Part shown: one piece after another, positions 1 to 8,941 of the stretch
How positions within the stretch are numbered: position 1 is the stretch's first letter
Layout: each line of letters begins with the position of its first letter
NCBI RefSeq assembly: GCF_900067135.1
Contig: NZ_FJUR01000001.1
Span: forward strand, 2,607,501 to 2,671,500
Length of the DNA: 64,000 bases
DNA from: Rhizobium sp. 9140
GTDB lineage: Bacteria; Pseudomonadota; Alphaproteobacteria; Rhizobiales; Rhizobiaceae
Direction of reading: 5' to 3'
Notes under the pieces: generated by a model
The model's input: only the letters and a program-made list of their open reading frames with translations
Databases searched by the model: none
What the model was told of the DNA's origin: nothing
Position numbers and translations under genes: made by a program

Positions 1-71
1 CAGATCGGGTCCATCGTCTTGACGGTATCGTTCGCACGCATGTCCGTGATCATGTCAGTCCTGGCGACCAT
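1..71 (-). CDS. N-terminal fragment of a leftward gene, probably serine acetyltransferase
   Basis: Only the first 23 codons lie in the window; the gene runs off the left edge. The frame starts at an ATG at 71 with an AAGGAG ribosome site six bases upstream, and reads MVARTDMITDMRANDTVKTM then DPI. The short acidic leader followed by a Met/Asp-Pro-Ile segment resembles the start of rhizobial CysE, which acetylates serine for cysteine synthesis. Sulfur-metabolism genes nearby fit this. The catalytic domain is not visible, so the identification is tentative; that a real gene starts here is better supported than its name. Confidence 0.45.
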   Translation of the reverse strand, partial: MVARTDMITDMRANDTVKTMDPI

Positions 72-243
72 GTCGCACTCCTTCGCGGCCGCATATTGCC
101 TGCGGATGGGGTTCTCAGGGTCCGTTTGGAAACCGGAACGACCTCTCCGGTTTTCCAGACAGGCCATCTTCACAATAGGGCAGTTCCGCGCGATTTTAAA
201 TGGGGGGCGCGGGCCTTCTTCGGTCCAGCCATGATCCCCCGTC
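72..243. other. Short intergenic region with an imperfect inverted repeat
   Basis: Between the two leftward genes lies an imperfect inverted repeat at about 124–160 (GTTTGGAAACCGGA against TCCGGTTTTCCAGAC). It may be a terminator for the hydrolase or a remnant of a dispersed palindrome; its GTTTGGAAACC arm is also seen in the long palindrome between cobT and cobS. No coding frame is convincing. Confidence 0.4.
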
Positions 244-1032
244 CTAGTCGTGCGGCTCGTTCTCCGCCAGAAACACCAGAACCGCCGCCTTGAACACCCG
301 GTCGCCGACGGCGAGCATATGGTCGCGGTTGGGAATATCGATCGCGGTGGCGCGCGGCATCAGCGCGGCCAGCGCCTGCCCCGAGCCGGCAATGTCGTCC
401 TTCGTCCCCACGCCGATCAGCGTCGGCACGTCGATCCGGCCCATCTCGGCCTCTGTCAGAAGCTCGCGCGACGTCGCGATGCAGGCGGCAAGGGCTTTCC
501 TGTCGCTCTTCGTCTGGTCGGCGAACATGCGGAACATCCGCCCGCGCTCATGGGTGACATCGTCGAGCGACGGCGCCAGCAGCGCGTCCGCGATCGGGTC
601 CCAGTCGCCTACCCCCGTCACCATGCCGATCCCGAGGCCGCCCAGCACCAGTGTGCGCACCCGGTCGGGATGGGACAATGCTAGAAACGCCGACACCCGC
701 GCACCCATCGAATAGCCCATCACATGTGCGGAGCCGAGCCCGAGATGGGTCAACAGCGCGACCGCATCGCCCGCCATGGCGTCGGGATGGTAGAGGGCGG
801 GATCGGTCGGCTTGCTGCTGGCGCCGTGGCCGCGATTGTCGAGCGCGATCACCCGGTAGCCGGCGTCGCCCAGCGTCTTCAGCCAGCCGGGAAACACCCA
901 GTTGACGCTTGCCGACGAGGCGAAGCCATGGATCAGCAGCACCGGCACGCCGGCCGGATCTCCCGCATCGAAGAAAGCGATATCGAGCCCCTCATGGCGG
1001 AAGCTCGAAAATGGTGGCGGCGACAGATCCAT
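244..1032 (-). CDS. α/β-fold hydrolase
   Basis: A 262-residue soluble α/β hydrolase. An oxyanion-type VLLIHG lies near the N-terminus, the nucleophile elbow is GYSMG (Gly-Tyr-Ser-Met-Gly) near residue 100, and a C-terminal NRDHM supplies the likely catalytic His. I chose the ATG at 1032 because the longer frame upstream is Arg-rich and unlike the family, and an AGGGG lies just before this ATG. The substrate is unknown; esterases, haloalkane dehalogenase relatives and lactonases share this fold. It reads leftward in the same direction as the probable cysE, and divergently from the zinc-finger gene. Confidence 0.85.
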   Translation of the reverse strand: MDLSPPPFSSFRHEGLDIAFFDAGDPAGVPVLLIHGFASSASVNWVFPGWLKTLGDAGYRVIALDNRGHGASSKPTDPALYHPDAMAGDAVALLTHLGLGSAHVMGYSMGARVSAFLALSHPDRVRTLVLGGLGIGMVTGVGDWDPIADALLAPSLDDVTHERGRMFRMFADQTKSDRKALAACIATSRELLTEAEMGRIDVPTLIGVGTKDDIAGSGQALAALMPRATAIDIPNRDHMLAVGDRVFKAAVLVFLAENEPHD

Positions 1033-1245
1033 CTCAGCGGGTCCCCTGATGTCATCCGTCTCCTTTACTGCCCGCCGCCGCGCGGAAAAACCCCGTGCGG
1101 TGCAAAAAACGCGGTTGCGCGCCGGCAATCGTCTACCTTTTTCCACCGAACCGGCCTAATGTCCGCTCCGAAAGCGCCCGGACCGGTTTTCCGGGGCCAG
1201 CGCGCCAGACAGACGCGACATTCAGACGAGACAGTGGAGAACGAC

Positions 1246-1491
1246 ATGGCCGGGCACGGTATTCCTCATTTCCAGAACGATGGCGGTCACGCGGTGATCG
1301 AGGTCGGCGTCAAGGAATTCATGTGCACCGGCGCTTCCGTGCCCTACGATCATCCGCATATCTATCTCGACATGGGCGACGACAACGAGAAGGTCTGTTC
1401 CTACTGCTCGACCCTCTTCCGCTTCAACGGCGCGCTGAAGATGGATGAGACACGGCCGACCGGCTGCCTGTTCCAGACCAAGGCGGCCTGA
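1246..1491 (+). CDS. Small zinc-finger (zf-CHCC) protein
   Basis: An 81-residue protein with the Cys-His-Cys-Cys pattern of the zf-CHCC family (FMCTGASVPYDHPH then VCSYCSTLF). This is the fold of the mitochondrial complex I accessory subunit NDUFS6; bacterial copies in α-proteobacteria are small stand-alone proteins, likely linked to respiratory complex I. The ATG at 1246 puts the conserved GIPHF…V segment at the N-terminus. An FAD monooxygenase follows 12 bases downstream and is probably cotranscribed. Confidence 0.85.
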   Translation: MAGHGIPHFQNDGGHAVIEVGVKEFMCTGASVPYDHPHIYLDMGDDNEKVCSYCSTLFRFNGALKMDETRPTGCLFQTKAA

Positions 1492-1503
1492 CGGCCTCGC
1501 ACC

Positions 1504-2736
1504 GTGGCGAATCCGGCACCCGGATCCGACGTTAGCCTCACCATCGCGGACCTGCCGGAAAAGCGTTTGCCTGACACGCGCACACCCATCACCGTGGTCG
1601 GAGCCGGTATTGCCGGCCTCACCGCAGCCCTGTCGCTCGCAGCCAAGGGCTTCGAGGTCGATATCGTCGAGCGGGCGGCAAACCTTGAGGAGGTCGGCGC
1701 CGGCTTGCAGCTTTCGCCAAACGCGACGCGCATTCTCGAAGCTCTCGGCCTGACCGCAAAGCTGCAGCTCCATTGGGTGGAGCCATCGGAGATCCGCCTC
1801 GTCGATGGCCGCAGCCTCCGGCCGATCGCGAAGGTTCCGGCCGGCGCCTTCGCCCGCACACGCTGGCAGGCGCCATACGCCGTCATTGCGCGTTCCGCTC
1901 TCCAGGGCGCATTGGCAGATGCGGTGCGCGCCCACCCGCGCTGCCGCCTGTATCTGGACACGGCCATTTGCGATGCAACGCCGGCGTCTCTCTCCGCCAT
2001 CACGCGGCGCATGCCGGGCCTCGTCGTCGGCGCCGACGGCATCGGCTCCAAAGTCCGCCTCGCCATTGCAGGCCACGGAAAGGCCCGCCTTTCCGGCAAC
2101 ATCGCCTGGCGGCTCACCCTGCCCCGCCACGCCGCGGTGTCGCCCTTCGATCCCACCGTCGTCACCGCCTATCTCGGCCGCCGCGCCCATCTCGTAGCCT
2201 ATCCGATCGGCGCATCCGGAGGCCTCAATCTCGTGGCCATCGGCAGCGGGATGACGCAGGCGGACACGAGCGAAGAGGCTTCTCGGGCCGCCATCGCGCA
2301 GCTTCTTTCGGGCTGGCACCCGGACATCCGGTCGGCACTCTCCAGGGCCGGAACGCTGGGATACTGGCCCTTGATCGAGGTCGAGGACGGTGCGTGGCAC
2401 GACGGCACGCGCATCCTCATCGGCGATGCCGCCCACGCCATGATGCCGTTTGCCGCCCAGGGCGCCGCCATGGCCATCGAGGACGCCTTCGAGCTCGCAG
2501 ACGCGATCGGAAAACCCGGCGACATCACCGCGCATCTCGACGCCTTCGTCCAGACCCGCAAACCCCGCATCGAAAAAGTCCGCGCCCGCGGCGCCTTCAA
2601 CCGCTTCGCCTACCACGCCTCCGGCGCCGTCCGTCTTGGTCGAAATCTCGTCCTGTCGCTGCGCACGCCGGAAAGACTGGCCGAGGATTTCGACTGGCTC
2701 TACGGCCATCGCCTCCCCGGCCAGAAGACGCCTTAA
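1504..2736 (+). CDS. FAD-dependent aromatic-ring monooxygenase (salicylate-hydroxylase type)
   Basis: A 410-residue group A flavin monooxygenase. The Rossmann dinucleotide motif VVGAGIAGLTAALSLAAKG is near residue 32, the ADG segment of the DG motif (VGADGIGSKVR) near 175, and the GD motif (LIGDAAHAMMPFAAQG) near 308. These bind FAD and NAD(P)H. The family hydroxylates aromatic or related ring compounds; the substrate cannot be told here. The start is a GTG at 1504, 12 bases after the zinc-finger gene. It ends tail-to-tail with metC, their 3' ends overlapping by four bases. Confidence 0.85.
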   Translation: MANPAPGSDVSLTIADLPEKRLPDTRTPITVVGAGIAGLTAALSLAAKGFEVDIVERAANLEEVGAGLQLSPNATRILEALGLTAKLQLHWVEPSEIRLVDGRSLRPIAKVPAGAFARTRWQAPYAVIARSALQGALADAVRAHPRCRLYLDTAICDATPASLSAITRRMPGLVVGADGIGSKVRLAIAGHGKARLSGNIAWRLTLPRHAAVSPFDPTVVTAYLGRRAHLVAYPIGASGGLNLVAIGSGMTQADTSEEASRAAIAQLLSGWHPDIRSALSRAGTLGYWPLIEVEDGAWHDGTRILIGDAAHAMMPFAAQGAAMAIEDAFELADAIGKPGDITAHLDAFVQTRKPRIEKVRARGAFNRFAYHASGAVRLGRNLVLSLRTPERLAEDFDWLYGHRLPGQKTP

Positions 2737-3929
2737 GCGCCGATCGCTGCCGCTGCCGCAAACCCGGCTTCGAGATCCCGCCGCAGATCCGGCACGTCCT
2801 CGAGCCCGATCTGGAGCCGGATCACCGGACCCTCGGCGGGCTGCTTGCAGATCGTCCGGTCCGACAGGCCGACGACGAGCGCGAGGCTCTCATATCCGCC
2901 CCAGGAATAGCCGAGCCCGAAGATCGAGAGCGCATCGAGAAACGCATGCGCCCGCGCTTTTACCTGCGCCGGCTCGGACACCTTGAGCACGAAGGAGAAG
3001 ATCCCGCTCGCGCCCGTGAAATCCCGCTTCCAGATGTCGTGGCCGGGGAAGCTCGGCAGCGCCGGATGCAGCACCCGCGCCACGTCCTCGTGCTCTTCCA
3101 GCCAGCGGGCGAGATTGAGCGCGCTTTCCTGATGCCGCTCCAGCCGCACGCCCATGGTCCGCAGGCCGCGCAGGATCTGGTAGCTGTCATCCGGCGCGCC
3201 GCAGATGCCGAGCGTGATCGTCGCCTCGTGCAGCTGCTCCCAATGCTTGGCATTGGCCGAAACCGTGCCCATGAGAATGTCGGAATGCCCGCTCGGATAC
3301 TTCGTCGCCGCATGGATCGAGATATCGACGCCATGATCGAGCGGCTTGAAATAGAGCGGCGTCGCCCAGGTATTGTCCATGGTCACGACGCAGCCATGCT
3401 TGTGCGCCACGCCCGAGATCGCCGAGATGTCCTGCATCTCGAACGTGTTGGAGCCCGGCGCTTCGGTGTGCACCAGCCGCGTGTTCGGCCGGATCAAAGC
3501 CTCGATGCCGGCGCCGATAGCGGGATCGTAATATCCGACCGTCACGCCCATCCGCGTCAGCATCGTGTTGCAAAAATTCCGCGTCGGGAAGTAGACGCTG
3601 TCGACGATCAGCGCGTGATCGCCGGAGGAGAGGAAGGCGAGAAACGGCACGGTGACGGCCGCAAGCCCGCTCGGCACGAGAATCGTGCCCGCCGACCCCT
3701 CCAGCGCGTCGATCGCCTCGCAGAGCGCATCCGTTGTGGGCGTACCGCGGGTGCCATAGGTGTATTTCTGCGCCCGCGTGTCCATCGTCCGCGCATCGGG
3801 AAACAGCACCGTGGAGGCACGCACGATCGGCGGGTTGACGAAACCGTGATAGTCGGACGGCACGTTGCCCGTATGGGCAAGCCGCGTGTTCACACCCGCC
3901 GTCGCCAGAAAATCCCTCTTGTCGCTCAT
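2733..3929 (-). CDS. metC: Cystathionine β-lyase
   Basis: A 398-residue PLP enzyme of the Cys/Met metabolism family. Visible features are YGTRGTPT near residue 70, the Asp-containing VTMDNTWATPLYFKPL, and the PLP-lysine segment SIHAATKYPSGHSDI. It cleaves cystathionine to homocysteine, pyruvate and ammonia in methionine synthesis. Cystathionine γ-synthase and γ-lyase share the fold; the β-lyase call rests on overall resemblance and on the rhizobial position beside aapJ. The ATG at 3929 was chosen because the 19 codons before it do not look like the family. It diverges from aapJ across 395 bases. Confidence 0.85.
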   Translation of the reverse strand: MSDKRDFLATAGVNTRLAHTGNVPSDYHGFVNPPIVRASTVLFPDARTMDTRAQKYTYGTRGTPTTDALCEAIDALEGSAGTILVPSGLAAVTVPFLAFLSSGDHALIVDSVYFPTRNFCNTMLTRMGVTVGYYDPAIGAGIEALIRPNTRLVHTEAPGSNTFEMQDISAISGVAHKHGCVVTMDNTWATPLYFKPLDHGVDISIHAATKYPSGHSDILMGTVSANAKHWEQLHEATITLGICGAPDDSYQILRGLRTMGVRLERHQESALNLARWLEEHEDVARVLHPALPSFPGHDIWKRDFTGASGIFSFVLKVSEPAQVKARAHAFLDALSIFGLGYSWGGYESLALVVGLSDRTICKQPAEGPVIRLQIGLEDVPDLRRDLEAGFAAAAAIGA

Positions 3930-4324
3930 GTCCTCGTCCTTGTCCTCAAAGCAGCATCGCATGCCCCCGGGCGCCGTCCTGTTCATCGCAGCGCATCGTC
4001 CTCGGGGGTCTGTCGCGCTTCTTGTCGGTCCGCTCCGCGTAGAAGGTCAAGCCCGGATCGCCGGATCCATCAAAGCCCGCACCTTATGCTGCCTTATTTT
4101 TCGCCAGCACTTTGCACTCACCAGCAGGAAGCGCGGATAAAATAAGCAGGTCATTCGATAATGTTGAAACGGCCTAGAAATTCGGCAACGTGACTTGACC
4201 CGTCCGTCATTTACGAATGAGATAGACCCCACTCGCGCCAGGAGGGTGGCGGGGGCGCTTCTTCCGGCAATGCTTCAGGGCGGCCGGGGTGAGGGCGACA
4301 GAAAACTTAAAAAAGGGTCTAAAA
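3930..4324. promoter_or_regulatory. Divergent metC–aapJ intergenic region with a candidate aapJ promoter
   Basis: No gene is visible in this 395-base gap. A σ70-like pair sits at 4195–4200 (TTGACC) and about 4218–4224 (TGAGATA) with 17–18 bases between. It would drive the aap operon with a leader of roughly 95 bases. Rhizobial aap operons respond to nitrogen status, but I see no certain regulator site. Confidence 0.4.
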
Positions 4325-5353
4325 ATGGCAACAAGAATTCTCCCGATCGTGATCGGCGCCGCTGTGCTGGGTTTCGGTGCCCATGCAGCCTCCGCCGGCA
4401 CGCTCGATGACGTGAAGGCCAAGGGCTTCGTGCAGTGCGGCGTGAATGGTTCCAACCTCGCCGGCTTCGGCGCCCAGGACTCTTCCGGCAACTGGACCGG
4501 CCTCGACGCCGACCTCTGCAAGGGCGTTGCCGCTGCCGTCTTCGGCGATGCGACCAAGGTCAAGTTCACCCCCCTCTCCGCCAAGGACCGCTTCCCGGCC
4601 CTGCAGTCGGGCGAAATCGACATGCTTGCGCGCAACACGACCTGGAGCGCCAGCCGCGACAGCCAGCTCGGCTTCGACTTCCGCGCCGTCAACTACTATG
4701 ACGGCCAGGGCTTTATGGTGAAGAAGGAACTCGGCGTGAAGTCGGCTCTGGAGCTGAACGGCGCCTCCGTCTGCGTCCAGTCGGGCACCACCACCGAGCT
4801 CAACCTCGCCGACTACTTCCGCGCCAACAAGATGGAATTCAAGCCCGTCGTGTTCGAGGCGCAGGACGAAGCCGATGCCGCCTACAATGCCGGCCGTTGC
4901 GACGTCTACACCACCGACCAGTCGGGCCTCTATTCGATCCGCCTGAAGATGGCGAACCCGGCCGATCACGTCGTTCTCCCGGAAATCATCTCCAAGGAGC
5001 CGCTCGGACCGGCCGTTCGCCAGAACGATTCGAAGTGGTTCGACGTGGTGTCCTTCACGCATTACGCCACGATCACGGCGGAAGAGTTCGGCATCACCCA
5101 GGCCAACGTCGAAGAAATGAAGAAGTCGGAAAACCCCGATATCAAGCGTTTCCTCGGTGAAGAAGCCAACAGCACGCTCGGCGCCGATCTCGGCCTGCCC
5201 AAGGACTGGGCCGTCCAGGTCATCAAGGCCGTCGGCAATTACGGTGAGCTGTTCGAACGCAATGTCGGCCAGGGCTCCCCGCTCAAGATCGAGCGTGGCC
5301 TGAACGCGCTGTGGAACAAGGGCGGCCTGCAGTACGCACCGCCGATCCGTTGA
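4325..5353 (+). CDS. aapJ: General L-amino acid ABC transporter, periplasmic binding protein
   Basis: A 342-residue periplasmic solute-binding protein of the polar amino-acid family 3. A signal peptide is obvious (ILPIVIGAAVLGFGAHAASA), followed by the family start GTLDDVKAKGFVQCGVNG. The length matches rhizobial AapJ. It delivers a broad range of L-amino acids to AapQM-P, a system important in bacteroids. Start chosen at the ATG at 4325, which places the signal peptide at the N-terminus. First gene of aapJQMP; the 118-base gap to aapQ carries a hairpin that could tune the ratio of binding protein to permease. Confidence 0.95.
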   Translation: MATRILPIVIGAAVLGFGAHAASAGTLDDVKAKGFVQCGVNGSNLAGFGAQDSSGNWTGLDADLCKGVAAAVFGDATKVKFTPLSAKDRFPALQSGEIDMLARNTTWSASRDSQLGFDFRAVNYYDGQGFMVKKELGVKSALELNGASVCVQSGTTTELNLADYFRANKMEFKPVVFEAQDEADAAYNAGRCDVYTTDQSGLYSIRLKMANPADHVVLPEIISKEPLGPAVRQNDSKWFDVVSFTHYATITAEEFGITQANVEEMKKSENPDIKRFLGEEANSTLGADLGLPKDWAVQVIKAVGNYGELFERNVGQGSPLKIERGLNALWNKGGLQYAPPIR

Positions 5354-5373
5354 TCGACCGCTGATATCGAGGG

Positions 5374-5406
5374 GGCGGGCTCGGTCCCGTTGTGGCATGG
5401 CCCGCC
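5374..5406 (+). terminator. Intra-operon hairpin between aapJ and aapQ
   Basis: GGCGGGC (5374–5380) pairs with GCCCGCC (5400–5406) across a 19-base loop, followed by a weak CTCTTCT. It lies just after the aapJ stop. Such hairpins often protect or partly terminate the mRNA of the abundant binding protein, so more AapJ than permease is made. The lack of a U-run argues for stabilisation or partial read-through. Confidence 0.5.
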
Positions 5407-5471
5407 TCTTCTCCAGACTTCAGAACGTCTTGAACACCCGGAAAAAAGGGTGACCGACAGGGGACAAGTGA

Positions 5472-6683
5472 ATGGCTGCAAACGACGTCCGCACCGGGGG
5501 CGGCGCACATCGACCGACGGTGTCGCTTCTCTATAATCCGGCTTTCCGAAGCATTCTCTTCCAGATCGTGACCGTGGTCGTCGTCTTTGGCGCCATCTAC
5601 TATGCCGCGACGAACGTCGTCGCCAACCTCGCTCGCTCCGGCATGTCCAGCGGCTTCGGGTTCCTCAACAGCCGCGCCGGCTTCGACATCGGCCAGCAGC
5701 TGATCGCCTATTCACCCGATTCCACCTATTTCAGCGCACTTCTCGTCGGCCTGCTCAATACCTTGCTCATCGCCTTCTGGGGCATCATCACGGCAACCAT
5801 CGTCGGCCTGCTGATCGGCATCGGCCGCCTGTCGAAGAACTGGCTGATCGCCAAGCTCTGCACGATCTACGTCGAAGTCTTCCGCAACATCCCGCCGCTG
5901 CTCGTCATCTTCTTCTGGTATCTCGGCGTCCTCGCGCTCCTGCCGAACGTCCGCACCATCTTTCAGCATGTAAAGGACAATCCCGGCGCCTTCTTCTTCG
6001 TCAGCAACCGCGGCATCTACTTCCCGGCGCCCGTTCCCGGCGAAAGCTTCATCTATGTCGCCGCCGCCTTCGTTCTCGGCATCCTCGCGGCCATCGCCTT
6101 TACCAAGTGGGCCACCGCCCACCAGCTGAAGACCGGCAAGCGCCCGCCGGTTCTGGTCGTCAATCTTGCGCTGATCGTCGCCTTGCCCCTCGTCGTCTTC
6201 CTCGTGCTCGGCAGCCCGATGACGCTCGATTATCCCGTGCCCGGATCGTTCAACATGAGCGGCGGCATGGTCATCGGCCCGGAATTCCTGTCGCTCTATC
6301 TGGCACTGTCCTTCTACACGGCCTCGTTCATCGCCGAGATCGTGCGCGCCGGCATCCGCGGCGTCGCGAGCGGCCAGACGGAAGCCTCCTACGCCCTCGG
6401 CCTGCGCTCGGGGCTTGCCACCCGCCTCGTCGTGCTGCCGCAGGCCATGCGGATCATCATCCCGCCGCTGACCTCGCAGTATCTCAACCTCATCAAGAAC
6501 TCGTCGCTCGCCGTCGCCGTCGGCTTCGCCGATCTCGTCGCCGTCGGCAACACGATCCTCAACCAGTCGGGCCGCTCGATCGAGATCATTTCCATCTGGA
6601 TGCTGATTTACGTCTCGATCAGCCTGATCACGTCCGTCTTCATGAACTGGTTCAATGCCCGCATGGCACTGGTGGAGCGCTGA
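5472..6683 (+). CDS. aapQ: General L-amino acid ABC transporter, permease AapQ
   Basis: A 403-residue inner-membrane permease with about eight hydrophobic segments. The EAA loop, where the ATPase docks, is near residue 305 ([22 protein letters not shown]), followed by the family [20 protein letters not shown]. AapQ proteins are longer than typical amino-acid permeases because of an extra N-terminal region and a large insert between segments, both seen here. It pairs with AapM to form the channel. It follows aapJ and its stop is one base before the aapM start. Confidence 0.95.
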   Translation: MAANDVRTGGGAHRPTVSLLYNPAFRSILFQIVTVVVVFGAIYYAATNVVANLARSGMSSGFGFLNSRAGFDIGQQLIAYSPDSTYFSALLVGLLNTLLIAFWGIITATIVGLLIGIGRLSKNWLIAKLCTIYVEVFRNIPPLLVIFFWYLGVLALLPNVRTIFQHVKDNPGAFFFVSNRGIYFPAPVPGESFIYVAAAFVLGILAAIAFTKWATAHQLKTGKRPPVLVVNLALIVALPLVVFLVLGSPMTLDYPVPGSFNMSGGMVIGPEFLSLYLALSFYTASFIAEIVRAGIRGVASGQTEASYALGLRSGLATRLVVLPQAMRIIIPPLTSQYLNLIKNSSLAVAVGFADLVAVGNTILNQSGRSIEIISIWMLIYVSISLITSVFMNWFNARMALVER

Positions 6684-6684
6684 T

Positions 6685-7839
6685 ATGGCCCAGAACATCG
6701 CCTTCGTTCGCCATGATTTCATCGCGCCGGAAACCCCGCCCTCGACGGATTCGACCGTCGTCGGCTGGCTGCGCAAGAACCTGTTCGCGACGCCGACAGA
6801 CAGCGTCCTCTCGCTGATCGGCATCTTCGCCGTCGTCTACTACCTGCCCGGTGCGCTCAATTGGCTCTTCATTCAGGCCGTGTGGACCGGTGCCGACCGT
6901 TCGGTCTGCACCACGATCACACAAGGCGGCATCCAGCCGGACGGCTGGAGCGGTGCCTGCTGGGCCTATGTCAACGATCGCTTCATCCAGTTCATGTTCG
7001 GCTCCTACCCGCGCGACCAGCTCTGGCGGCCTTTGCTGGTGCTGGCCATCGCCATCGCCATTCTCGTGCCCTTCCTCATGCCGAAGGTGCCGCGCAAGGG
7101 GCTGAACACCATCCTGCTCCTCATCGTCATGCCGATCATCGCCTATGTGCTGCTGCTCGGCGGCCGGTTCGGCCTCTCCTATGTCGAGACGTCGCTCTGG
7201 GGCGGGCTCATGGTCACGCTCATCCTGTCCTTCGTCGGCATCGCCGTCTCGCTGCCGCTCGGCATCGTGCTGGCGCTCGGGCGGCGGTCGGAAATGCCGA
7301 TCGTCAAGACAGCCTGCGTCGTCTTCATCGAGTTCATCCGCGGCGTCCCGCTGATCACCGTCCTGTTCATGGCGAGCGTGCTGCTGCCGATGTTCCTGCC
7401 GCCTGGCACCAACTTCGACAAGTTCCTGCGCGCGCTCGTCGGCGTCTCCATCTTCGCCGCCGCCTACATGGCCGAAGTCATCCGCGGCGGCCTGCAGGCC
7501 ATTCCGAAAGGGCAGTACGAAGCAGCCGACGCGCTCGGTCTCAACTACTTCCACAAGACGACCTTCATCATCCTGCCGCAGGCGATCAAGCTGGTCATTC
7601 CCGGCATCGTCAACACCTTCATCGGCCTGTTCAAGGATACCTCGCTCGTCACCATCATTTCGATGTACGATCTGCTCGGCATCGTGAAGGCCAGCTTCGG
7701 TGACAGCGGCTGGAGCACGCCGGTGACGCCCATGACGGGCCTCATCTTTGCCGGCTTCGTCTTCTGGATCTTCTGCTTCGGCATGTCACGCTATTCCGCC
7801 TTCGTCGAGCGTCGCCTCGATACCGGCCACAAACGATAA
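6685..7839 (+). CDS. aapM: General L-amino acid ABC transporter, permease AapM
   Basis: A 384-residue inner-membrane permease, partner of AapQ. Several hydrophobic spans are visible, and the EAA loop is near residue 285 ([25 protein letters not shown]) before [17 protein letters not shown]. The ATG at 6685 lies one base after the aapQ stop, which implies translational coupling; a longer in-frame start inside aapQ is less likely. The aapP start lies 15 bases beyond its stop. Confidence 0.95.
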   Translation: MAQNIAFVRHDFIAPETPPSTDSTVVGWLRKNLFATPTDSVLSLIGIFAVVYYLPGALNWLFIQAVWTGADRSVCTTITQGGIQPDGWSGACWAYVNDRFIQFMFGSYPRDQLWRPLLVLAIAIAILVPFLMPKVPRKGLNTILLLIVMPIIAYVLLLGGRFGLSYVETSLWGGLMVTLILSFVGIAVSLPLGIVLALGRRSEMPIVKTACVVFIEFIRGVPLITVLFMASVLLPMFLPPGTNFDKFLRALVGVSIFAAAYMAEVIRGGLQAIPKGQYEAADALGLNYFHKTTFIILPQAIKLVIPGIVNTFIGLFKDTSLVTIISMYDLLGIVKASFGDSGWSTPVTPMTGLIFAGFVFWIFCFGMSRYSAFVERRLDTGHKR

Positions 7840-7854
7840 CACGAGGGACTGATC

Positions 7855-8625
7855 ATGGCTGAAGCCGCCCAGAAATTGACTGTTTCGTCCACCGACGTCG
7901 CCATCGAGATCGTCGGCATGAACAAGTGGTACGGGGATTTCCACGTGCTGCGCGATATCAACCTGAAAGTCATGCGCGGCGAGCGCATCGTCATCGCCGG
8001 CCCCTCGGGCTCCGGCAAGTCGACGATGATCCGCTGCATCAACCGGCTGGAAGAACACCAGAAGGGCACGATCATCGTCGATGGCATCGAGCTCACCAAC
8101 GATCTGAAGAAGATCGACGAGGTGCGCCGCGAGGTCGGCATGGTGTTCCAGCACTTTAACCTCTTCCCGCACCTGACGATTCTCGAAAACTGCACACTGG
8201 CGCCCATCTGGGTCCGCAAGATGCCGAAGAAGCAGGCCGAGGAGATCGCGATGCACTACCTGCAACGCGTCAAGATCCCCGAGCAGGCCAACAAATATCC
8301 GGGCCAGCTTTCCGGCGGCCAGCAGCAGCGCGTCGCCATTGCCCGGGCGCTCTGCATGAAGCCGAAGATCCTGCTGTTCGACGAGCCGACCTCTGCGCTC
8401 GATCCCGAAATGGTCAAGGAAGTGCTCGACACCATGGTCAGCCTTGCCGAGGAAGGCATGACCATGCTCTGCGTCACCCACGAAATGGGCTTCGCCCGCC
8501 AGGTCGCCAACCGCGTCATCTTCATGGACCAGGGCCAGATCGTCGAACAGAATGCCCCTGCCGAGTTCTTCGACAACCCGCAGCACGAGCGCACCAAGCT
8601 CTTCCTCAGCCAGATCCTGCACTGA
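7855..8625 (+). CDS. aapP: General L-amino acid ABC transporter, ATP-binding protein
   Basis: A 256-residue ABC ATPase of the polar amino-acid class. Walker A is GPSGSGKST at residues 49–57, the signature [15 protein letters not shown] is near 152, Walker B is [14 protein letters not shown] near 171, and the switch His is in VTHEMGFA. It energises AapJQM on the cytoplasmic face. Last gene of the operon; a hairpin with a T-rich tail follows within 20 bases. Confidence 0.95.
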   Translation: MAEAAQKLTVSSTDVAIEIVGMNKWYGDFHVLRDINLKVMRGERIVIAGPSGSGKSTMIRCINRLEEHQKGTIIVDGIELTNDLKKIDEVRREVGMVFQHFNLFPHLTILENCTLAPIWVRKMPKKQAEEIAMHYLQRVKIPEQANKYPGQLSGGQQQRVAIARALCMKPKILLFDEPTSALDPEMVKEVLDTMVSLAEEGMTMLCVTHEMGFARQVANRVIFMDQGQIVEQNAPAEFFDNPQHERTKLFLSQILH

Positions 8626-8643
8626 GGCTCCGCCATATGCTGT

Positions 8644-8696
8644 GAAGCCTGTTGCGTGAATGATATGTCATCCAACAGGCTTCCCCCGCTTTTTCC
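8644..8696 (+). terminator. Terminator of the aapJQMP operon
   Basis: GAAGCCTGTTG (8644–8654) pairs perfectly with CAACAGGCTTC (8673–8683), followed by CCCCGCTTTTT. This 11-bp stem starts 18 bases after the aapP stop and fits a rho-independent terminator, although its 18-base loop is long. Confidence 0.65.
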
Positions 8697-8757
8697 AGGG
8701 CCTGTCGCCGTCGTAAACCATGGCAAGCTTTTGCCCGTCACGCGCGGTGACGCGCGC

Positions 8758-8786
8758 TTGAGCTTAATTCCGAACATCCTTATACG
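8758..8786 (+). promoter_or_regulatory. Candidate promoter of the RTX protease gene
   Basis: TTGAGC at 8758–8763 and TATACG at 8781–8786 are separated by 17 bases, a good σ70-type arrangement. A small hairpin (GTCAC-GCGCG-GTGAC, 8737–8751) lies just upstream. The implied leader is about 150 bases. Nothing else is seen in the 316-base gap apart from the aap terminator. Confidence 0.45.
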
Positions 8787-8941
8787 TGATACAGGGAAGC
8801 ACCGTGCGCAATAGATGACGCACGGTGCTGTCGCGGAAAGTGGCGGCGCCTGCGCGCGGATGACGTCCGGCGGAAGCGCGCAGAACGTCTCGGAAGCCGA
8901 GGAGGGGAAGAGCAGCGACTCTTCCGGATGGGGTGGGGACT

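Noticed and set aside
1773..4145. A 790-codon plus-strand frame spanning the monooxygenase and metC
   Set aside because: Arg/Pro/His-rich translation without domain features; both real genes are well supported in other frames.
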